Made by a program: the position numbers and the translations under genes
Assembly: GCA_001184405.1 (NCBI GenBank)
Contig: LFMX01000040.1
Span: 1 to 48,585 of the forward strand
From: Candidatus Burkholderia humilis
GTDB taxonomy: Bacteria > Pseudomonadota > Gammaproteobacteria > Burkholderiales > Burkholderiaceae
Reading direction: 5' to 3'
DNA: 48,585 bases
The notes under the pieces: model-generated
Seen by the model: the letters and a program-made list of their open reading frames with translations, nothing else
Told to the model about the DNA's origin: nothing
The model's database searches: none
Part shown: positions 10,343 to 19,516 of the stretch, in pieces
Numbering within the stretch: the first letter of the stretch is position 1
Layout of the letters: each line of letters opens with the position of its first letter

Positions 10343-11224
10343 ATGAACACCATGCTTTATCCGGAACTTTATAAATCGCTGGAATCCGTCCGCTGGGATA
10401 TGGAAAAAGATATCCCCTGGGACAAGTTCGATCTGTCTTTGCTCACCGACGAGCAGGCCAAGACCATCAAGATGAACTCGATCACCGAGTGGTCCGCGCT
10501 TCCGGCAACCGAAATGTTTCTGCGCGATAACCACAACGACAGCGATTTTTCCGCTTTCATGAGCGTGTGGTTCTTCGAGGAACAGAAGCACTCGCTCGTC
10601 CTCATGGAATATTTGCGGCGCTTCAAGTCCGAATTCGTGCCGAGCGAGGCCGAATTGCACGCCGTGCGCTTCGAATTCGATCCGGCGCCGCCGCTCGAAA
10701 CGCTGATGCTGCATTTCTGCGGCGAAATCCGTCTGAATCACTGGTATCGCCGGGCCGCGGAATGGCATACGGAGCCGGTGATCAAGCACATCTACGAAAC
10801 CATTTCCCGCGATGAAGCCCGTCACGGCGGCGCGTACCTTCGCTACATGAAGAAGGCGATGACGCAGGCTGGCGACACCGCGCGCGCCGCGTTCGCGAAG
10901 ATCGGCGTGTTGATGGCGTCGGCGCGTCGCACGGAAAAGCCGCTGCATCCGACCAACTTGCACGTGAATCAGGCGCTTTTCCCGCGCGATACCGTGCAGT
11001 CGCGCCTGCCGGACCCGGAATGGCTCGAGCGCTGGCTGGACGATCAGATCCGCTTCGACGATAGCTGGGAAAAGAAGGTAGTCGAGCGCATTCTGCACAA
11101 CCTGTCGATCCTGTTCGAGCGCTCGTTCGCGACCGCGCAGGAACTGAACCGCTACCGCAAGGAAGTGACGCAGCGCGTGCAGGCGGCGGGCGGATCGGCG
11201 GCATCGGCCGAACAGCCGGCCTGA
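10343..11224 (+). CDS. Di-iron ferritin-like domain protein (fatty-acid desaturase type 2-like)
   Basis: 293 residues, all helical, with two E-x-x-H motifs: Glu80-x-x-His83 (EEQKHS) and Glu158-x-x-His161 (DEARHGG). Additional carboxylates at Glu57 and Glu128 (GEIRLNHWY) complete a di-iron four-helix bundle as in acyl-ACP desaturases and related ferritin-like proteins. Substrate is not evident. The Shine-Dalgarno is AGGGGTGG before the ATG. The frame is intact and it appears to be monocistronic. Confidence 0.8.
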   Translation: MNTMLYPELYKSLESVRWDMEKDIPWDKFDLSLLTDEQAKTIKMNSITEWSALPATEMFLRDNHNDSDFSAFMSVWFFEEQKHSLVLMEYLRRFKSEFVPSEAELHAVRFEFDPAPPLETLMLHFCGEIRLNHWYRRAAEWHTEPVIKHIYETISRDEARHGGAYLRYMKKAMTQAGDTARAAFAKIGVLMASARRTEKPLHPTNLHVNQALFPRDTVQSRLPDPEWLERWLDDQIRFDDSWEKKVVERILHNLSILFERSFATAQELNRYRKEVTQRVQAAGGSAASAEQPA

Positions 11225-11353
11225 GGTTTTTCGCTTCCGTCCGAACGGCTGGCCAGGTGAAACCGGCGGGCCGTTTGTCTTTGCGCGCGCGAAAAGCGGC
11301 CGCCGATGCCGTGGCACAATGCGCGCTTTCAGAACTTCGCGACGAGCGCTGCC

Positions 11354-11833
11354 ATGCCCGCCATCTTCGAACGCAAAATCACCACGCGCGACGCGCTCGT
11401 CGCGCTCCGTCCCACGCTGACCGGCCCGGTCGTATTCACCAACGGCGTGTTCGACATTCTGCATCGCGGGCACGTGACGTATCTCGCGGACGCGAAGGCG
11501 CTCGGCGCGACGCTCATCGTCAGCGTGAATAGCGATGCCTCCGTGCGCACGCTCGGCAAGGACGACGACCGGCCGATCAACCGCGAGACCGATCGCATGG
11601 CGCTGCTTGCGGCGCTGGAAAGCGTCGACTGGGTCGTAATGTTCGAGGAAACGACGCCGCTCGAACTGATCGGCGCGGTGCATCCGGACGTGCTCGTCAA
11701 AGGCGGCGATTACGACATGGACAAGCTGGCCGAATCGGGGCTCGTGCGCGGCTGGGGCGGCACGGTGCTCGCCATTCCGTTCGAGCACGACCGTTCGACG
11801 ACTGCGCTGCTCAAAAAGGTGCGCGCTTCCTGA
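11354..11833 (+). CDS. rfaE2: D-glycero-beta-D-manno-heptose 1-phosphate adenylyltransferase
   Basis: 159 residues of the nucleotidyltransferase fold. TNGVFDILHRGHVTYL contains the H-x-G-H motif (His37, His40), and the RSTTALLKK segment near the C-terminus is the second phosphate-binding motif. It activates heptose-1-phosphate with ATP to ADP-heptose for LPS inner core. The separate C-terminal-type gene is usual in betaproteobacteria, where the kinase half is elsewhere. The start MPAIFERK is chosen; an in-frame ATG at 11306 would add 16 residues. The frame is intact. Confidence 0.92.
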   Translation: MPAIFERKITTRDALVALRPTLTGPVVFTNGVFDILHRGHVTYLADAKALGATLIVSVNSDASVRTLGKDDDRPINRETDRMALLAALESVDWVVMFEETTPLELIGAVHPDVLVKGGDYDMDKLAESGLVRGWGGTVLAIPFEHDRSTTALLKKVRAS

Positions 11834-11837
11834 CGCG

Positions 11838-12068
11838 TTACTGATTCAGGGCGACGACTCGACGTTTGCCGCATGCGCCGGTCCGCGCGACTTGCGGCTG
11901 ATCGGCAGCATCTTCAGGATGCAACGGCCGTACATTCAGCGCTTCCGGATGCACCTGCTGCAACAAATGATGCGGCTCGCGCGCGCCGGCCGCCGGTAGC
12001 GGGCCGAACATGGCCTTGCACGACGGCGAGCATCAGCAGATTGGCGAAACGATCAGCCAGCGCAACAT
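11838..12068 (-). pseudogene. Remnant of a small membrane/SPOR-type protein gene
   Basis: A start MLRWLIVS immediately follows coaX on the same strand. In other frames it continues as FANLLMLAVVQG (a membrane anchor) and MFGPLPAAGAREPHHLL, ending at a TAA at 11838-11840. At least two frameshifts separate these pieces. Relatives usually carry an SPOR-type protein after coaX and birA, which is my recollection and not a search; the C-terminal SPOR domain is missing here. This is therefore a decayed short remnant. Confidence 0.5.
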
Positions 12069-12095
12069 GCTTGTGGCTCCGTGTTCCTAGCTGTT

Positions 12096-12934
12096 TCAGT
12101 TGGAGCGCTGCGTCGCTGCGTCGCGCGCGATGAGCGCGATGAGCGCGAGGCCGGACAGCACGAGCGATTCGTGTCGAGTATACGGCACGCGCAACGCGCC
12201 CGCGATTTCGCCCGCTGCGCCACCGGCGAGCACCAGCCGGACATCGGCGTTCCAGTCGGCCTGCAAGTCGTGCCACGCGCGTTCGATCAGGCTCGTCTGC
12301 GCGAGCAGGCAGCCGGAAGACAGCGCCGCCGCGGCATTGCTGGCAAACACGCTCGCCGATGCGTCCAGCACACGATGCGCGGTTTCGGCATCGAGCGTAG
12401 GCAGTTGCGCGGTGTGGCTGCCGAGCGATTGCATCATCAGCGACCAGCCCGGCGCGATCAAGCCGCCCGTGAACACGCCATCGGCGCGCAACGCTTCCAT
12501 CGTCGTGGCTGTGCCGAACGTGGCGATCAGCACATGCTCGCCCGCAAATGCCGCACGCGCGCCGATCAAGCCGCACCAGCGGTCGCTGCCGAGTTTTTCG
12601 GGCTGTTCGTAGCCGTTGATCACGCCGCACTGTTTCGCCGATGCCCGCACGACATGGCGCGCGAGCGACGGCCATCGCGCATCGATCAAACGCTCGATGC
12701 GCGTCAGCACCGATGTGCCCGCGACATTCGAAATCCATGCGCTCGACGGCGCGGGTAGCGTCGTCCAGGTGGCGAGTAGCGCATCGGCTTGCACTGCGGA
12801 CGATGCATCCGTGTCCAGCGCGACGTCGCGCTCGTGTTCGAACGCGCCACTCGCGATGGCCGCGCCGCGGTCATCGACGAGCGACCATTTGATGCGGCTA
12901 TTGCCCGAATCGATCAACAGATACGACGTGCCGC

Positions 12935-12938
<4 letters not shown>
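12096..12938 (-). CDS. coaX: Type III pantothenate kinase
   Basis: 280 residues of the ASKHA fold. The phosphate-1 motif [12 protein letters not shown], the pantothenate-binding [13 protein letters not shown], the phosphate-2 motif FGTATTME and [12 protein letters not shown] are all present. It phosphorylates pantothenate as the first step of coenzyme A synthesis and needs a monovalent cation. Its ATG overlaps the birA stop by four bases (ATGA), so the two are translationally coupled. The frame is intact. Confidence 0.96.
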
Positions 12939-13292
<354 letters not shown>

Positions 13293-13305
13293 TCCAATCG
13301 TTACT

Positions 13306-13429
13306 TCCGTTCGCTGGGCCTGCCGTCGGTCGGTCCAGCGCCAATTAACTGATCCGAACCGCCGTGTACGGACCCGTACGCACGGTGGTGTGGGAGGGGC
13401 CGGGCCGCGAGGCCTGCCACTATCCCGAT
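13306..13429 (+). mobile_element. Group II intron 3' end (domains V and VI), truncated
   Basis: GAACCGCCGTGTACGG with its pairing arm CCGTACGCACGGTGGT forms a domain-V-like hairpin. The next segment, with GGGCC-GCGA-GGCC and ending CTATCCCGAT, forms domain VI with a candidate branch A. The expected 3' end is after CGAT. No reverse transcriptase is present upstream. A 127-bp copy, identical base for base by eye, lies at 46647-46773. Confidence 0.75.
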
Positions 13430-13479
13430 TGCGCGCGGCGCTTAAAGATCGATCAGCCAGGCGCCGCTAAAATGGTTGC

Positions 13480-14230
13480 ATGCCTGAATCTTCCCAACAC
13501 GATCTGCCGCTTCACACGCCGAGCACGGCATCGCTTGCGACCGCCGTCGCGATTGCCATGATCGCGTGGCTGCGACCGCCGTCGCGATTGCCATGATCGC
13601 GTGGCTCGCGCTTGCCGCGCAGACGGATATCACCGTTGCACGCACCGTCGCGCGCGGCATGACCGTCGTGGACGGTCTCGCGCGCATGAGCAGCTATCTG
13701 ACCAATCTCACGGTCTTGCTGACCGCGCTGCGCTTTATCTGCGTGGCCACGCGCACGCGCGCGCCGTTCGCGCGATTCTTTCGCCAGCCGACGGTGATTA
13801 CCGCGGTCGTCGTGTATATCGTGTTTGTCGGCATCGCGTATAACGCGCTATTGCGCTGGCTATGGACGCCTTCGGGCTACGCGCGCTCGTCAACGAATCG
13901 CTGCATACGGTCGTGCCCGCGCTGGCTGCGTTGTATTGGGTGCTGTTCGTGCCGCGCTTTCATTTGTCCTTGCGACGATGCGCGTTATGGCTCGTCTATC
14001 CGCTTTGCTATTTTTTCATCACGTTATGGCGCGGCAGTGCATCGGACTTTTATCCGTACTGGTTCATCAATGTGGCCAAACTCGGCTATGAGCGCGTGTT
14101 CCTCAATTCGGCGATGCTCGTAGCGAGCTTTCTCGTGTTGATTACGATCTTTCTCGTCATCAATCATCGGCGGGAAGATTTGAGCGTGTCCGATCCCGAA
14201 GAACCATCGGAGCCGGACACGCCGCGTTGA
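13480..14230 (+). pseudogene. Pr6Pr-family multi-spanning membrane protein, frameshifted
   Basis: The pieces read as one membrane protein: a start MPESSQHDLPLHTPS, helices with AMIAWLALAAQ, RMSSYLTNLTVLLTALRF, YVLFVPRFHLSL-type segments, WLVYPLCYFFITLWRG and LVASFLVLITIFLV, then an acidic tail ending SEPDTPR. This order fits Pr6Pr (FAR-17a/AIG1-like) proteins of unknown function. Two lesions break it: a perfect 35-bp tandem duplication at 13536-13605, which shifts the frame after residue 31, and a second shift near 13880. The start lies only 50 bp after the intron end, so its native promoter may be lost. Confidence 0.75.
13536..13605. repeat. Perfect 35-bp tandem duplication inside a gene
   Basis: The unit beginning TGCGACCGCCGTCGCG is repeated exactly at 13536-13570 and 13571-13605. 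Because 35 is not a multiple of three, it breaks the membrane-protein frame; deleting one copy restores it. Confidence 0.95.
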
Positions 14231-14237
14231 ATGACGC

Positions 14238-14546
14238 TCAAGCGGGCTTGGTATCGAACATGAAAAGATCGACGCCTGCTTGCGCGAAGTTGGCGAGATC
14301 GCCCGCCGTCTTTTGTCCTTCGGGCGAATTGAGCGCGGTCTTGATGGCTTCGAGCGAATCGAATTCGAGCAACGCGACGAGGTAATAAGGCGACTCGCCC
14401 GCCGCCGATACGACCTGTCCCGTGCTGTATTCATAGCTCCTCAGGCTGGGCATGGTCTTGGCAAGCGGTGCATGCGTGGACGCGTAGTAATCGTCGAATA
14501 CTTTGGTATCCGAAGGATATTTATACATTGAGACGAGTTGAGCCAT
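14238..14546 (-). CDS. EthD family protein
   Basis: 102 residues starting MAQLVSMYKYPSD, with FDDYYASTHAPLAKTMPSLRSYEY and YYLVALLEFDSLEAIKTALNS, typical of EthD-like ferredoxin-fold dimers. Some EthD proteins support alkyl-ether oxidation, but most are uncharacterised. It is the last gene of the minus-strand quinoprotein cluster. AAGGAGAC lies upstream of the ATG. The frame is intact. Confidence 0.85.
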   Translation of the reverse strand: MAQLVSMYKYPSDTKVFDDYYASTHAPLAKTMPSLRSYEYSTGQVVSAAGESPYYLVALLEFDSLEAIKTALNSPEGQKTAGDLANFAQAGVDLFMFDTKPA

Positions 14547-14586
14547 GATGTGTCTCCTTGGTGTGTGGTTTCGATCGACGAACCGT

Positions 14587-15519
14587 TCACTGCTTCTCCA
14601 ACTGAAGGTAAATGCGCTGCACGTTTTGCGGCTGCGCAATCGCATAGAGCTTATAGCCGCGAAACGCGGGAACCTGCACGCTATGTATGGCTTCAGTCAG
14701 TCCAACGCCGTTTTGATAAGCCGCTTTCACCGATGCATCGAGCTCACGCAAATACACGCCGGTCTGCATGATGCCATCGCCATGCAAGGGCGCGCCGAAC
14801 GCGGGAACCACGGTCTTCAGTTCAAGCCCGTGCAGGTTTTCGAGCGCGGCCAGCCAGCCTGGAATCTGCTCGTTGCGCAACTCCGGTATGCGTCCGTTCG
14901 ACACGATGCTGCCTGAAAACAGCACGCCGGTCTGCGTATCGAGCACGGTCGGATCGCCGGGTGTGCTGGCCGGACCGAAGTGCAGCAGTTGCAGCGTGCG
15001 TCCACCGCTTTCGATTTGCGTCGTACCGTTCACCGTGCGATCCGGCACCGTCACGCGTGAACCGGCCATCTCGTCTTCACCGAGCGTCTTGCGAAGATTG
15101 GCAAGACAGATCGAACAGCGCTCGCGAATGAGTTGCGCGGCTTTGGCGTGCGCGAGAATCGGCACGCCGGCATCGCGAAACGCTGCAGCGCCGAACACGA
15201 ATTCAGGCGCCTGATGCGTGATGATGACGAACTGCACCGGCAAGGGCGTGACCTTGCATATGGCTTCGATCATCGCGCGTCCATAGCAATACGACGGCCC
15301 CGTGTCGATCACCGTCACGCCGCTTGTACCGACAATAAAGCCGTTATTCGCGACCATGCCGTGATTCGCGGGCGCGACTGCATCGCCGGTGCCAATAAAT
15401 GCATAAACGCCCGGCGCAATTTGCCTGGGCGCGGGCATGCCGCTCAACTTCGCATGAGCGAGCGCGCTTGCAAGCAGCAAGAGCGCGTAGACGAACGCAC
15501 GCAAGCGGCGCGCCGTCAT
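14587..15519 (-). CDS. Metallo-beta-lactamase-fold protein of the quinoprotein relay type, metal ligands lost
   Basis: 310 residues with a signal peptide (cleavage near ALAHA). The fold of quinoprotein-associated zinc metallohydrolases is clear: FIVGTSGVTVIDTG, then VIITHQAPEFVFGAAAF. The usual TH-x-HPDH ligand motif reads THQAPEF (residues 101-107), and the later ligand positions read FSGSIV and VPAFGAPL where active enzymes have GD and GHG. Several changes need more than one base substitution, so this looks like an old pseudoenzyme rather than recent damage. It overlaps the SoxYZ-like gene start-to-stop by four bases. A two-cysteine segment (CSIC, residues 135-138) is present. The frame is intact although neighbours are broken. 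Confidence 0.8.
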   Translation of the reverse strand: MTARRLRAFVYALLLLASALAHAKLSGMPAPRQIAPGVYAFIGTGDAVAPANHGMVANNGFIVGTSGVTVIDTGPSYCYGRAMIEAICKVTPLPVQFVIITHQAPEFVFGAAAFRDAGVPILAHAKAAQLIRERCSICLANLRKTLGEDEMAGSRVTVPDRTVNGTTQIESGGRTLQLLHFGPASTPGDPTVLDTQTGVLFSGSIVSNGRIPELRNEQIPGWLAALENLHGLELKTVVPAFGAPLHGDGIMQTGVYLRELDASVKAAYQNGVGLTEAIHSVQVPAFRGYKLYAIAQPQNVQRIYLQLEKQ

Positions 15520-16356
15520 TTCATCGCCGAGATTTGCGCGGACGATTGCACGTTGATCGCGACAGCGCCTTCGAACTGCTTGTTCTTGGTATCTTCGACA
15601 TGCGCTTTCAATTGCGCGCTTCCGTTGGGCACGAAATAAAAGCAGAAATTGGGATTCTCGCTGATCGAGAAATTCACGTTCGCGGTCATCACGGGCTTGC
15701 CCGCATACGTAATCTCGACCTTGCGAATGAAATATGCCGTGGCGTAATTGCGCGTGACCTGATTTATCGCCATGCCGGTGCGATTCGAATGACGCACTAT
15801 CAATTGCGCGAGTTCCGGCTTGCCGTCGATCGCCTGTCCTTCTGCCTGCAAGCGGACCTGACCCGCAGCGCTTTCGGCGGCGTCTTCGTCCTTGTCGGCG
15901 GGCGCGGAACAGCCGCCCGATGCCTTGACGAAACGTATCGTGCTATACAGCTTGCCGTCGTTGGTCTCTGCAACGACGCGCATGAACGTGTAGTCCTCCA
16001 CACGCACGCGCGTTTCGATGCTCGCCAGACCAGACTCCGGCGTGAACTCGAACGAGCCCGCATAAGGCTCGGGATTTTCGTCGATGAAAAGATAGACCTT
16101 CTTGATATAGCGCGTACTGGTCTGAGGAAACTGCGCATTGATGGCGATGGGCACGACGGCGGCATCCGCCGCGCGCGGGCGCATCAAGCTTGATGACGGC
16201 ATCGCCATGAGGATTGATTGCGCGATCCTTGAACGCGCCGGACTTGAAATCGAGCCAGCGCGCGACCTTGTCGGGATCGTCGTCGGGCTGAGCCGCATGC
16301 GCGGCATACGGCACAAGGATGGCCGTGATCAACACACCGGAACACAGCGCTTTCAT
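15516..16356 (-). pseudogene. Quinoprotein dehydrogenase-associated SoxYZ-like carrier, frameshifted
   Basis: The N-terminus MKALCSGVLITAILVPYAAHA is a signal peptide in one frame. After about 16180 the protein continues in another: AAVVPIAINAQFP, then VKASGGCSAPAD with the lone SoxY-like cysteine, and a SoxZ-like beta-sandwich ending FYFVPNGSAQLKAHVED. The gene length is one base over a multiple of three, so a single-base insertion is the lesion. Proteins of this kind accompany PQQ alcohol dehydrogenases and zinc hydrolases; their chemistry is unproven. GGAGGAACAAC precedes the ATG. Confidence 0.82.
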
Positions 16357-16375
16357 GTTGTTCCTCCGATGCCGT

Positions 16376-17305
16376 TTATTGCTCCCACTCGAGCTCAGCA
16401 TACGCCGCCGTGACATTGCGGCGGTGATACACGTCATACAGCAGCCACTTGTCCCGCTGATCCAGACCGATCGTCGACGGCTTGCTGCATCGTCTTGCCG
16501 GCCTTGATGGCGGCACGCACATCGCGCGCCAGGCCCGCGAGATACGGCGGCTTCGTCGTCCAGTGACTGCAGCCACTGCGGATCGATCAGACCATGACCC
16601 GGCACGACATGGCGCGCGTTCATTTGCTTGAGACGCGGAATATCATCGAGCCATCCCCGAGCACGCTGCCATCCACGACTGGAATACAGTGCACGAACAG
16701 CAGATCACCGGTCCACAGCGTGCGCGTGTTTTCATCGTATACCGTGTACCGTGATGTCGTTGTTGGTATGCGCTGTTTTCCAGGTCTTGAGCGTCAACGT
16801 GCGGCCGCCGAGATCCAGCGTGCCGATACCGTCGATCATCTTCGTTGGTCCGATGATTTCGCTGCCCGCCGCTTCATCGCCGAGTTCGCGCTTTAGCGCG
16901 CGCAGATAATTGTCCGCACGCGATGCCTCGGCCTGCGCGAGCCTGGCGCTGCCCACGTATTGCGGATGATCGTCCTTGAAAGCCGCATTGCCGAAGATAT
17001 GATCCGGATGCGTATGCGTGTTGATGACATAGCAAACCGGCAGCTTCGTTCGTGCGCGGATGGAGGCGCGCGCAAGGCACGGCCTTCGGCGAGCGTGCCG
17101 CGCCTGTATCGATTACGGCGACGCAACGCGTCCCCACGATAAAGCCGATATTCGCGATATCGCCGCTGTTTTCGCGCGTCGCGACATCGTCATGGCCGCG
17201 ATGCACGAAATTGCCTGGCGCAATTTGTTCGACCTTGAGCGGTTCATCGGCGTAAGCGCGCAACGCCATGCATGAGAGCATCAAAAGCAGCAAGGTCCGC
17301 TTCAT
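16376..17305 (-). pseudogene. Quinoprotein relay zinc metallohydrolase (active-type), multiply frameshifted
   Basis: Pieces in several frames reconstruct a periplasmic metallo-beta-lactamase-fold hydrolase: signal peptide MKRTLLLLMLSCMALRAYA, NIGFIVGTRCVAVIDTG, VINTHTHPDHIFGNAAF with all zinc ligands, LDLGGRTLTLKTWKTAHTNN, TLWTGDLLFVH, ARHVVPGHGLIDPQW and a C-terminus YHRRNVTAAYAELEWEQ. At least four frameshifts separate them. One is a 7-bp tandem duplication (TACCGTG twice at 16740-16753). It is the paralogue of the ligand-less protein at 14587-15519. Its original role would be with the xox system. Confidence 0.85.
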
Positions 17306-17315
17306 TGCTGAAGGC

Positions 17316-18062
17316 TCATCGACTCGCACGCGGCGCATTGCCCGCTTTCGTGCCGCCTTTATCCGGCGTTTTGAGCGCGCCTGAAAAAGCAATCGTCTCT
17401 TTCTGCTGTGGGATGCGCAAAGTCGTTCCCCGCGCCCAGCACTTCAGTGCGAATCATCAGCAGATGACCGGGCACGTCGTCGGCAATCACGAACGTATAG
17501 CGCTTGGCCGTGTATTGCGCAAAGCGTTCTGCATTCGGATCGTTCAAATAGGGCTGGATGACGATCTGATTCGCCTTGATGTTCTTGCCAAGCCCAAGCG
17601 ATTCGCCCGTCACTGGCGTAATGGCCGGATTCGCAGCCAACGCCAAGCGTACACGCTGCTGAAAGTAACGCCGCTGTCCGCCCGTCAACTGCTGCATCTC
17701 GGTTGATGTCATGCCCCAAAAAATAGATGATCACCGGATTGCAAGGCAGACCGCCGAGCACATCGACTTGTCCCGTATGGTCGGTAACGGGCGCATCGTT
17801 CTTGCGATTGCCGGGGCTCATCACGAGCACACGCACCGTGTCGTTCACCTTGGCAGGCGGACCGGAATAATCGACGGCATAGTCCGAGTTCCGTTTGCAG
17901 ATCGACACCATCGAGATGCGGCTGCATGAACAACATGCGCTCGGCCGGCGCGATGTCCGCACCCGGCGCGGATGCAGCCTGCGTCTGCGAAGCCGCATAC
18001 GTGCCCGTCGTGCACACTGCGCCGATCACGCACGCTGCGAGCAAACCATCGAGGTATTTCAT
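17316..18062 (-). pseudogene. Secreted protein of unknown function in the xox cluster, frameshifted
   Basis: I do not recognise the family. A signal peptide (MKYLDGLLAACVIGAVCTTG) is followed in other frames by DYAVDYSGPPAKVNDTVRV, GLPCNPVIIYFLGHD, MTSTEMQQLTGGQRRYFQQR and FVIADDVPGHLLMIRTEVLG, ending TKAGNAPRASR at a TGA (17316-17318). At least three frame changes are needed. It overlaps the binding-protein gene by four bases and precedes the zinc hydrolase by ten, so it belongs to the same operon and is probably periplasmic. The function was presumably tied to methanol oxidation by context only. Confidence 0.6.
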
Positions 18063-18955
18063 TGCGCGGATACCGGTTGCAGCGGCAATAACGGAACCTG
18101 ATAGCTCGTCAGAATCTGATCGATCTTCGGCTGATTCGACGCAATCCAGTTATCGACCTTGTCGCGCCATGCCTTCTCGCCATAGCGTACGCCCATCGAA
18201 ATCTCATAGTCGAAGCGGATGCCCGGCTGCGGCGGAATCGGCACGAGCCGCACCTTGTTATCCAAGCAATTCACGAAATAGCCTGCAATCGGTCCCCAAA
18301 TAAAGGCCGCATCGACATTGCCTTTAGCGAGATCACGTTCGATGACTTCGCCGGGGAACGCATCCGGGTCGCCGCTTTGTCCTTGATAAGACACGGCCTG
18401 ATCGATCAGGTTATTGCGCAAGAGCCAGTCCGTCGCCGGGCTTTTGACGAAGATCCCGAGCTTCATTTTCTTGAGCTGATCCGGCGGCAGATTCATCAGA
18501 TCAGACGGCGCCTTGATGCTTGCGTATTCGGGCTTGTTCTGAAACACCATCGCGTACGTGGAATGCAGATATGGACGCGTGGTCGCCGTGAGCTCATACT
18601 CCCTCGGCACACCGATGATCAGATCGCACTTGAACTGTTCCGTGTTCGGCACCTTGTCGCGCAGCGTATTGCGCACGAAGCCCATGCGTTGCGGCCAATA
18701 CGTGTATTCGATTTTCCAGCCAAAATCGCTTGCCATCTGGTTCGCGATTTTATTTTCATAGCCTTCGCCCTTTTGATTGGACAAGGGCATGTTGTTGGGA
18801 TCGGCACATACGCGCAGCACGCCGTCCGCGCCGTCGTTGTTCGGCAGGTTAGGCGCCGACGCGCCTTGAGCCCATGCTGCTTGCGCCGCTAAAGCCGTGC
18901 AAAGTGCGAGCGTGAAACGAAACGACGTGGTGCATGCTGCATTGCGATCAGACAT
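18059..18955 (-). CDS. xoxJ: Periplasmic substrate-binding-like protein of the methanol dehydrogenase cluster (XoxJ)
   Basis: 298 residues with a signal peptide (cleavage near AAWAQG) and a solute-binding-protein fold: LRVCADPNNMPLSNQKGEGYENKIA, IEYTYWPQRMGFVRNTL, CDLIIGVPREYEL, GNVDAAFIWGPIAGYFV. It matches the quinoprotein-dehydrogenase-associated binding proteins (MxaJ/XoxJ). XoxJ is thought to assist maturation or activation of XoxF in the periplasm. GGAGGG lies upstream of the ATG. The frame is intact. Confidence 0.9.
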   Translation of the reverse strand: MSDRNAACTTSFRFTLALCTALAAQAAWAQGASAPNLPNNDGADGVLRVCADPNNMPLSNQKGEGYENKIANQMASDFGWKIEYTYWPQRMGFVRNTLRDKVPNTEQFKCDLIIGVPREYELTATTRPYLHSTYAMVFQNKPEYASIKAPSDLMNLPPDQLKKMKLGIFVKSPATDWLLRNNLIDQAVSYQGQSGDPDAFPGEVIERDLAKGNVDAAFIWGPIAGYFVNCLDNKVRLVPIPPQPGIRFDYEISMGVRYGEKAWRDKVDNWIASNQPKIDQILTSYQVPLLPLQPVSAQ

Positions 18956-18990
18956 CGAACCCTCCGGTTGAATGGAATCGAAGCGCATCC

Positions 18991-19413
18991 TCACTTCGCA
19001 TCGATCGCCCGAAGATCGCCCGGATTGATCTTGCCATCGGAGCGCCCCTTGAGATACGCGAAGAGATTCTCCCAATTCTTCTGCATCATCTGGCTCGTAC
19101 TGAAGTCGGGCATGCCCTTATCGATTCTTCCGCCAAATACGGTGCGATGAAACTCGGTCTTGTCGAGCGTCTTGAACGCATCGATTAACGAAGGGCCGAC
19201 CATGCCCTCCTGCTTCGCCCCGTGACAACGTTCACACGCAAGCGCGCGCCATGTTTTCCAGCCTTGCAAGGTGTCGCTGTCGACCTTGTTGCCATCGACG
19301 ACCTTGTACGCGACCGGTTTCTCTTGCGCAGGCATCGGAGGCGGTGTCTGCGCAAATGAAGCGGACGACACAACGAGCGCCATCGTCAGCAGCAAGAGGG
19401 ATCGGCCTTTCAT
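18991..19413 (-). CDS. xoxG: Cytochrome c of the XoxF system (XoxG-like)
   Basis: 140 residues with a signal peptide ending near SASFAQ and one heme motif, CERCH (Cys60, Cys63, His64), followed by GMVGPSLIDAFKTL. A Met in KGMPDFSTSQMM is the likely distal ligand. This class of cytochrome accepts electrons from XoxF-type methanol dehydrogenase. The gene lies between xoxJ and xoxF on the same strand. AAGGAG precedes the ATG. The frame is intact. Confidence 0.88.
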   Translation of the reverse strand: MKGRSLLLLTMALVVSSASFAQTPPPMPAQEKPVAYKVVDGNKVDSDTLQGWKTWRALACERCHGAKQEGMVGPSLIDAFKTLDKTEFHRTVFGGRIDKGMPDFSTSQMMQKNWENLFAYLKGRSDGKINPGDLRAIDAK

Positions 19414-19516
19414 GCACGACTCCTTGGATAAACGAGAGATGTGGGGTGCCGCACGCGACGGCTTGTTAGCCGTCGCGCGTGATCGCCATCAGATCAATGG
19501 ATGATGAGCCTGCTGA

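Noticed and set aside
10274..11788. A 504-residue minus-strand open frame
   Set aside because: It lies antisense to the di-iron protein and rfaE2, both with clear motifs, and has arginine/histidine-rich shadow composition.
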